Shown here one piece after another: positions 5,848 through 8,813 of a stretch of 8,813 nucleotides of DNA. The DNA is from Microcaldota archaeon (lineage in GTDB: Archaea > Micrarchaeota > Micrarchaeia > Norongarragalinales > UBA8480), in contig JAUYPK010000097.1 of assembly GCA_030697615.1 (NCBI GenBank), positions 1 through 8,813 of the forward strand, written 5' to 3'. The notes under the pieces were generated by a model. The model was not told where the DNA came from. It did not search any database and saw only the letters and a program-made list of their open reading frames with translations. Every line of letters begins with the position of its first letter. Within the stretch, counting starts at the first letter, position 1. The position numbers and the translations under genes are program-made.

Positions 5848-6588
5848 ATGTACCGCAAAATCCTTTCAAGTGCAAAACACCACAAGGTATACAGCCAAGT
5901 TAAGACACTTCTAATTGTGTTAATTGCGCTTTTTATCTACGGCACAATTGGCTACTCCGCACTAAAACAAGTTGACCTCCAAACTGGCTTTGTGCTTACG
6001 GTTGAAACCTTTGAATTTGTACATCACCCCGAACCCGCAGTAGGAACTAGGATATTCCAAGCGTCCTTGTTGCTATTTGGCGGCGTATTCATGTGGTTCA
6101 CTATTTGGACGCTGCTTGAATTAACTTTTAAAGGCCAGCTGTCAAAATACTTCAGAGAGGTAATTCACTTGATAAGAGCAGGAAGGTCAAAAGACCACGT
6201 TGTTGTATGTGGCGGCGGACGCGTCGGAAGTACAGTGGCAAAACTACTAAAGGAAAAAGGAAAGCAAGTGGTAATAATTGAAAAAGACCACAACGTAGCT
6301 GCAAAACTACGCCGCGAAGGGTTTACAGTTATCAATGAAGACGCGTCGCGAGAAGAATCTTTACGAGAAGCCAACGTAGAAAAGGCAAAGACGCTAATAG
6401 CGGCGATGTCATCCGGCGAAAAAAACATTATTTTAATCCTAACAGCTAAGCAAATCAATCCCAAAATAGAGATACTTGCACGTACAGAAGACGCTGAACA
6501 CGAAAAGAAACTAAAAAGCCTCGGCGCAAAACAAGTAATAATGCCAGAAATAGCAGGAGCAAAAGAACTCGCATCATTCATACGGTGA
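5848..6588 (+). CDS. K+-channel-like two-TM protein with RCK domain, non-canonical filter
   Basis: A 246-residue membrane protein laid out like a two-helix prokaryotic K+ channel such as MthK: TM1 at about 20-38, a re-entrant pore region at about 45-64, TM2 at about 69-92, then a cytoplasmic RCK/TrkA-N Rossmann domain (116-246). The RCK domain is canonical, with VVVCGGGRVGS (GxGxxG at 122-127), E145 at the end of the second strand (VVIIEKD) suggesting NAD(H) or nucleotide binding, and NEDASREESL and AKTLIAAM motifs. The RCK C-lobe is absent. The pore is odd: aligned by eye with MthK, TVGYGD is replaced by FVHHPE (57-62) and 3-4 residues are missing before TM2. It may not conduct K+; it could pass another ion, or be a sensor. 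It heads an operon with the next gene. Confidence 0.82.
   Translation: MYRKILSSAKHHKVYSQVKTLLIVLIALFIYGTIGYSALKQVDLQTGFVLTVETFEFVHHPEPAVGTRIFQASLLLFGGVFMWFTIWTLLELTFKGQLSKYFREVIHLIRAGRSKDHVVVCGGGRVGSTVAKLLKEKGKQVVIIEKDHNVAAKLRREGFTVINEDASREESLREANVEKAKTLIAAMSSGEKNIILILTAKQINPKIEILARTEDAEHEKKLKSLGAKQVIMPEIAGAKELASFIR
6584..6588 (+). promoter_or_regulatory. Shine-Dalgarno site of the His-rich protein gene
   Basis: GGTGA overlaps the channel-like gene's TGA stop and lies 11 nt before the next ATG. It supports the ATG at 6600 and translation from a shared mRNA. Confidence 0.5.
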
Positions 6589-6599
6589 AAACAAACTAA

Positions 6600-7136
6600 A
6601 TGCGAATACAAGAAGTTGAAAAATTTCTCCACGACAATAGGCACAAACTTGCAGAACTTAATCGCGCCCGCGACATATGTCCCCTAATCCATAGAGCTGC
6701 GAGAATTCCCAAGAATAAATTAGACAAACTAATGCAATTTGAAAGACATTACGACCACATAATGAAAGTAGCCGAAGCTATTGAGCAAGGCAGTGGAGCT
6801 ATTCCGAGGGAAGAGTTAACTGGACTACTTCAAACGCACCTAGAACAATTAGATACTATTACTGCCGAAATTGGAACGCGTCCAGAACTGGCTAAAAAAT
6901 GGAAAATCGACATAGAAGATTTACTTGCACATAGGGCTCACTTTTTGGATAAGCTTAGTGAAGCTAACCGCGGTAAACCAGTGGGATTAAGTAGAGACCT
7001 AATACTAAACCTCGATGGATTTAACGAATGCATGATAGAGTTACATCTTGGCCAAGAGATGCACGAACGATATCAACAAGAAAGGGATTCATTTTTTCAA
7101 CACCTTAAAACACTAGTAAACCCACACGACAATTAA
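6600..7136 (+). CDS. hypothetical His-rich helical protein, 178 aa
   Basis: Not recognised. A soluble, almost wholly helical protein with no membrane segment. It is rich in His (12 of 178) and acidic residues. Several His pairs are spaced to lie on one face of a helix: H11/H15, H50/H53, H111/H114 and E147-H149-E153-H155 in ELHLGQEMHERYQQE. Such spacing could bind metal, but no known helical-bundle metalloprotein signature (for example hemerythrin or ferritin) is complete. Two cysteines (C27, C144) are isolated. It starts 11 bp after the channel-like gene, using a GGTGA site, and no TATA box lies between them, so co-expression is likely. It may be a cytoplasmic partner of the channel-like protein; that is inference from operon position only. 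Confidence 0.7.
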   Translation: MRIQEVEKFLHDNRHKLAELNRARDICPLIHRAARIPKNKLDKLMQFERHYDHIMKVAEAIEQGSGAIPREELTGLLQTHLEQLDTITAEIGTRPELAKKWKIDIEDLLAHRAHFLDKLSEANRGKPVGLSRDLILNLDGFNECMIELHLGQEMHERYQQERDSFFQHLKTLVNPHDN

Positions 7137-7179
7137 AACTTAACAACGTGAAACTTTGCAAGAAGTGAAAAAGTCGGCT

Positions 7180-7323
7180 TTATTCTTGCATTGCTTTTGT
7201 GATGCTTTCTCCAATTAGCTGCTGCAATTTCTCGTCTGAAATAGATAGGTTTGTACAGTCAACGCACTCCGCGTTTGCTTGAAATTCAGTTTTTTTAATT
7301 GAGTCAAACTTCACAAATTTCAC
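7180..7323 (-). CDS. small CxxC protein, 47 aa
   Basis: A short minus-strand frame starting at GTG 7323, beginning MKFVKFDSIKKTEFQANAEC. It has a basic N-terminal strand-like part, one C-x-x-C pair (C20, C23) and an acidic amphipathic helix at the end (SDEKLQQLIGESITKAMQE). A single CxxC could bind zinc or iron as a dimer or act in thiol chemistry. I know no matching family. Support for expression: GAGG 7 nt before the GTG, an in-frame stop just upstream that fixes the start, and a TATA-like box about 34 bp upstream. The next in-frame GTG is codon 4. It is convergent with the His-rich protein gene. Moderate confidence. Confidence 0.55.
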   Translation of the reverse strand: MKFVKFDSIKKTEFQANAECVDCTNLSISDEKLQQLIGESITKAMQE

Positions 7324-7353
7324 TTCTTTGCCTCAATTAAAATACAAAAGGAG

Positions 7354-7361
7354 TATAAAAA
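7354..7361 (-). promoter_or_regulatory. TATA-like box of the CxxC protein gene
   Basis: TTTTTATA on the minus strand, centred about 34 bp before the GTG, predicting a leader of about 8 nt that would just include the GAGG site. Confidence 0.4.
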
Positions 7362-7391
7362 CTTTCCCTAGAAAAAAAATAACTGGACAAA

Positions 7392-7399
7392 GAATAAAA
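7392..7399 (+). promoter_or_regulatory. TATA-like box of the 28-aa membrane peptide
   Basis: AATAAAAG, centred about 27 bp before the ATG at 7423. With no Shine-Dalgarno sequence present, a leaderless mRNA is expected. Confidence 0.42.
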
Positions 7400-7422
7400 G
7401 GGCGAAATGTTTAGTTCAAGTT

Positions 7423-7509
7423 ATGAACTTTGCTTTAGGTCTAGTTATAGTAATAGTCGCTGCCTTAACGCCAACAGCGGTAAACGTGTTGAAACAAGCC
7501 AAAATTTAA
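7423..7509 (+). CDS. single-helix membrane microprotein, 28 aa
   Basis: A very short frame starting MNFALGLVIVIVAALTPTAV. Residues 3-20 form one hydrophobic helix, followed by a short tail with two Lys. No known family is recognised. The promoter spacing matches the leaderless pattern of other genes in the window. Size and composition resemble small single-pass regulatory peptides and also type I toxin-like peptides of bacteria, but composition alone cannot choose between them. An overlapping frame starting at 7407 (57 residues, polar, Cys- and Ser-rich) looks less like a protein. It is convergent with the OGG-family gene, and the minus-strand terminator tracts of that gene overlap its 3' end. 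Real but uncertain. Confidence 0.42.
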   Translation: MNFALGLVIVIVAALTPTAVNVLKQAKI

Positions 7510-7533
7510 AAAAATGGGCAAAAATAAAGGGCG
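7504..7533 (-). terminator. T-rich terminator of the glyS-ogg transcript
   Basis: On the minus strand, after the glycosylase stop at 7571, come T5 and T7 tracts within about 70 bp. No hairpin is needed for archaeal termination. Confidence 0.5.
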
Positions 7534-7570
7534 ACCTATGCTCCGCCATGTCAGTTTCTTTTGTAGTGAT

Positions 7571-8524
7571 TCACGCGTAGAAATTTTCAAGCTTAGTCCT
7601 AGCAACGCGGTGCAAGTGGAATAAGTATTGCTGACCGTAACCACAGTAGTCGCCAAACTTATGGCTTGCAAAAGCGGTTAAGTCATCGTAACGCATGTTT
7701 TTTCGGTTTCCCTGCAGGTTTTTCAAGTCCTCCGCGTAAAAGTCAGCGAGTAGTTTAAACACGTGCGTGTCAACTGGAAAAGCGTTCAAGTGGCCAAGCG
7801 AAAATAGGCAAATGCAATCCGCCACCTTTGGCCCAACGCCGGGAAGCGACATCAAATACTGCCTCGCCTCTTCAAACCGCATTTTTTTCAACTCTTCCAA
7901 GCTGAACTCGCTATTTGCAATTAACATAGCGCTATTTTTCAAATAAGGAACGCGGTAACCAAGTTTACACGCTTGCAAGTCTTCTTCGCTTGCAGTTGCA
8001 ATTGCGATGCTAGGTGGAAACGCAAACCCCCCGCTTGCGTTGCCTTTAAGTTTAGTTCCAAACCTTTGCGAGAGTAAATTGACGCGTTGCTGGATCATTT
8101 CCACGCTTGAATTCTGCGAACAAATAAAGCTCGCAATTGTTTCCCAAACATCCTGACGCAAGATGCGCAAACCGGGAAACTGCTTCAGCGCAGTTAAGAG
8201 CACTTCATCGTTCTCACTTTCAATCACAAGCGACTTCAACACGTTCCCAAGCGAAAACCCAGCGGTGTCAAGGGAAAAGTATTGTGCTATTTTTTCACGA
8301 GGAAGGTCAGAATAAACCGCTAAGTGGTCAGGGTGCTGAATTGCAGTTACGCTAGTGCCTTGAATAATGCCTTGCCAAGCTTTTGTGTTTTTTAAATCAA
8401 TTTTATTCCACGTGAAGCACTGGGCTGATTCAAGCGTGTAATCTAAGTTAAACTCCTGAAACGACAGTGGAAACTCAACCACGTCGCAATTATTTTTCAC
8501 TATTTGTAAAGTAGAGAACTGCAT
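7571..8524 (-). CDS. ogg: 8-oxoguanine DNA glycosylase/AP lyase (OGG1 family)
   Basis: A 317-residue base-excision repair enzyme that removes 8-oxoguanine and cuts the abasic site. Domains: OGG-type N-terminal domain (about 15-115) and helix-hairpin-helix GPD domain (about 120-310). The hairpin [21 protein letters not shown] carries catalytic K233, and PVDTH gives D252, matching K249 and D268 of human OGG1. GYRVPY keeps Y190 and R191 (human Y203, R204), and ICSQN keeps N138 (human N149). Two specificity positions differ: human R154 aligns with M143, and human G42 (in SGQSF) aligns with A34. The ATG lies inside the end of the glycyl-tRNA synthetase gene (25-bp overlap), so the two are co-transcribed and perhaps translationally coupled. 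Family and activity are well supported. Confidence 0.93.
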   Translation of the reverse strand: MQFSTLQIVKNNCDVVEFPLSFQEFNLDYTLESAQCFTWNKIDLKNTKAWQGIIQGTSVTAIQHPDHLAVYSDLPREKIAQYFSLDTAGFSLGNVLKSLVIESENDEVLLTALKQFPGLRILRQDVWETIASFICSQNSSVEMIQQRVNLLSQRFGTKLKGNASGGFAFPPSIAIATASEEDLQACKLGYRVPYLKNSAMLIANSEFSLEELKKMRFEEARQYLMSLPGVGPKVADCICLFSLGHLNAFPVDTHVFKLLADFYAEDLKNLQGNRKNMRYDDLTAFASHKFGDYCGYGQQYLFHLHRVARTKLENFYA

Positions 8525-8813
8525 TTAAGTACCAGCTTGTCAATCTTCACCCTTTCCTGCTTACCCGAATCACGCTCGCGAAGCGTAACATCGCCATCCT
8601 TCAGCGAATCGTAGTCAACAGTAATACAGTACGGCGTGCCAATTTCATCGTGGCGAGCATAGCGTTTGCCAATACTCCCAGCTTCATCGTAGTCAACCGC
8701 CACGTTAAGCGTTTTTAACGCGTTAAACACTTCCCTTGCCCTTTCAGCCAAGCCGTCTTTTTTCATCAATGGAAAAACAGCGAATTTAACCGGCGCAATT
8801 CCGGTTAATAAGC
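8500..8813 (-). CDS. glyS: glycyl-tRNA synthetase, C-terminal part (cut by window edge)
   Basis: The 3' end of an archaeal/eukaryal-type class II glycyl-tRNA synthetase, which charges tRNA-Gly in the cytoplasm. About 104 codons are visible and the frame stays open to the window edge, so the 5' part lies outside. The visible part is the anticodon-binding domain: [19 protein letters not shown], then [44 protein letters not shown], then [10 protein letters not shown] before a final strand and helix. These are family hallmarks. An apparent short frame beginning at 8769 is not a separate gene, because it starts at an internal TTG of this one. The ogg-type gene begins inside its last codons. Confidence 0.93.
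   Translation of the reverse strand, partial: LLTGIAPVKFAVFPLMKKDGLAERAREVFNALKTLNVAVDYDEAGSIGKRYARHDEIGTPYCITVDYDSLKDGDVTLRERDSGKQERVKIDKLVLKCSSLLYK

Noticed and set aside
6165..6644. 159-codon minus-strand frame opposite the channel-like gene
   Set aside because: A Ser/Phe-rich shadow of the RCK coding region; the plus-strand motifs are unmistakable.
7199..7240. Possible C/D box guide RNA (GTGATGC followed by CTGA)
   Set aside because: The C box is imperfect, no second box pair is found, and the stretch is accounted for by the 47-aa coding frame on the other strand.
7407..7579. 57-codon plus-strand frame overlapping the 28-aa peptide
   Set aside because: No ribosome site, TATA spacing too short, and low-complexity polar sequence. 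The 28-aa frame fits better.
7514..7624. 36-codon plus-strand frame starting ATGGGC
   Set aside because: It runs into the conserved glycosylase gene on the other strand, has no promoter or ribosome site, and its composition is not protein-like.
8786..8808. Inverted repeat TTAACCGG/CCGGTTAA
   Set aside because: It lies inside conserved glycyl-tRNA synthetase coding sequence and is explained by codons for a family motif. No T tract follows.

Overview
This window reads as part of an AT-rich archaeal chromosome. The evidence is an archaeal/eukaryal-type glycyl-tRNA synthetase, a TrmB-family regulator, an RCK-type membrane protein, and TATA-like boxes about 23 to 36 bp upstream of first genes where bacterial -10/-35 pairs would otherwise be expected. 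Genes are small, tightly packed and mostly alternate strand. The phylum cannot be fixed from the sequence. A small-genome (DPANN-like) archaeon is possible but unproven. I saw no mobile element, CRISPR array, rRNA or tRNA.

Layout. (1) 66-1854: a TrmB-like regulator (minus) diverges from a membrane-anchored ABC-type solute-binding protein (plus), with a dyad midway between their two TATA boxes. (2) 1903-3101: a MazG/dCTPase-like nucleotide pyrophosphohydrolase (plus), an unrecognised basic protein (minus) and a small helical, possibly HTH protein (plus). The last two diverge from only 32 bp of shared sequence. (3) 5066 down to 3109 (minus): NADP-type isocitrate dehydrogenase, a [2Fe-2S] ferredoxin and an ASCH/PUA-like small protein. 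They are head to tail and probably one operon, divergent from a winged-helix regulator (5134-5604). (4) 5674-7136: a 31-residue very basic microprotein (minus) diverges from a two-helix K+-channel-like protein with an RCK domain. The channel is followed by a His-rich helical protein in the same operon. (5) 7180-7509: two more unlisted small genes, a 47-residue CxxC protein and a 28-residue single-helix membrane peptide. (6) 7571-8813 (minus): an OGG1-family 8-oxoguanine glycosylase overlapping the 3' end of glycyl-tRNA synthetase, which runs off the window edge.

Gene expression logic. Genes that head a transcript usually have a TATA-like box whose centre lies about 23 to 31 bp before the start codon, so their mRNAs should be leaderless or nearly so. 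Genes that follow another gene, or have a short leader, tend to carry a purine-rich Shine-Dalgarno sequence (GGGGG, GGTGA, AAAGGTGA, GAGG). I used this rule to choose starts for the ferredoxin and the winged-helix gene and to support three microproteins.

The most unusual item is the channel-like protein. It keeps the two-helix plus RCK layout, but where the K+ selectivity filter TVGYGD should be it has FVHHPE. With its His-rich downstream partner and the divergent basic microprotein, it is the best candidate here for an undescribed system.
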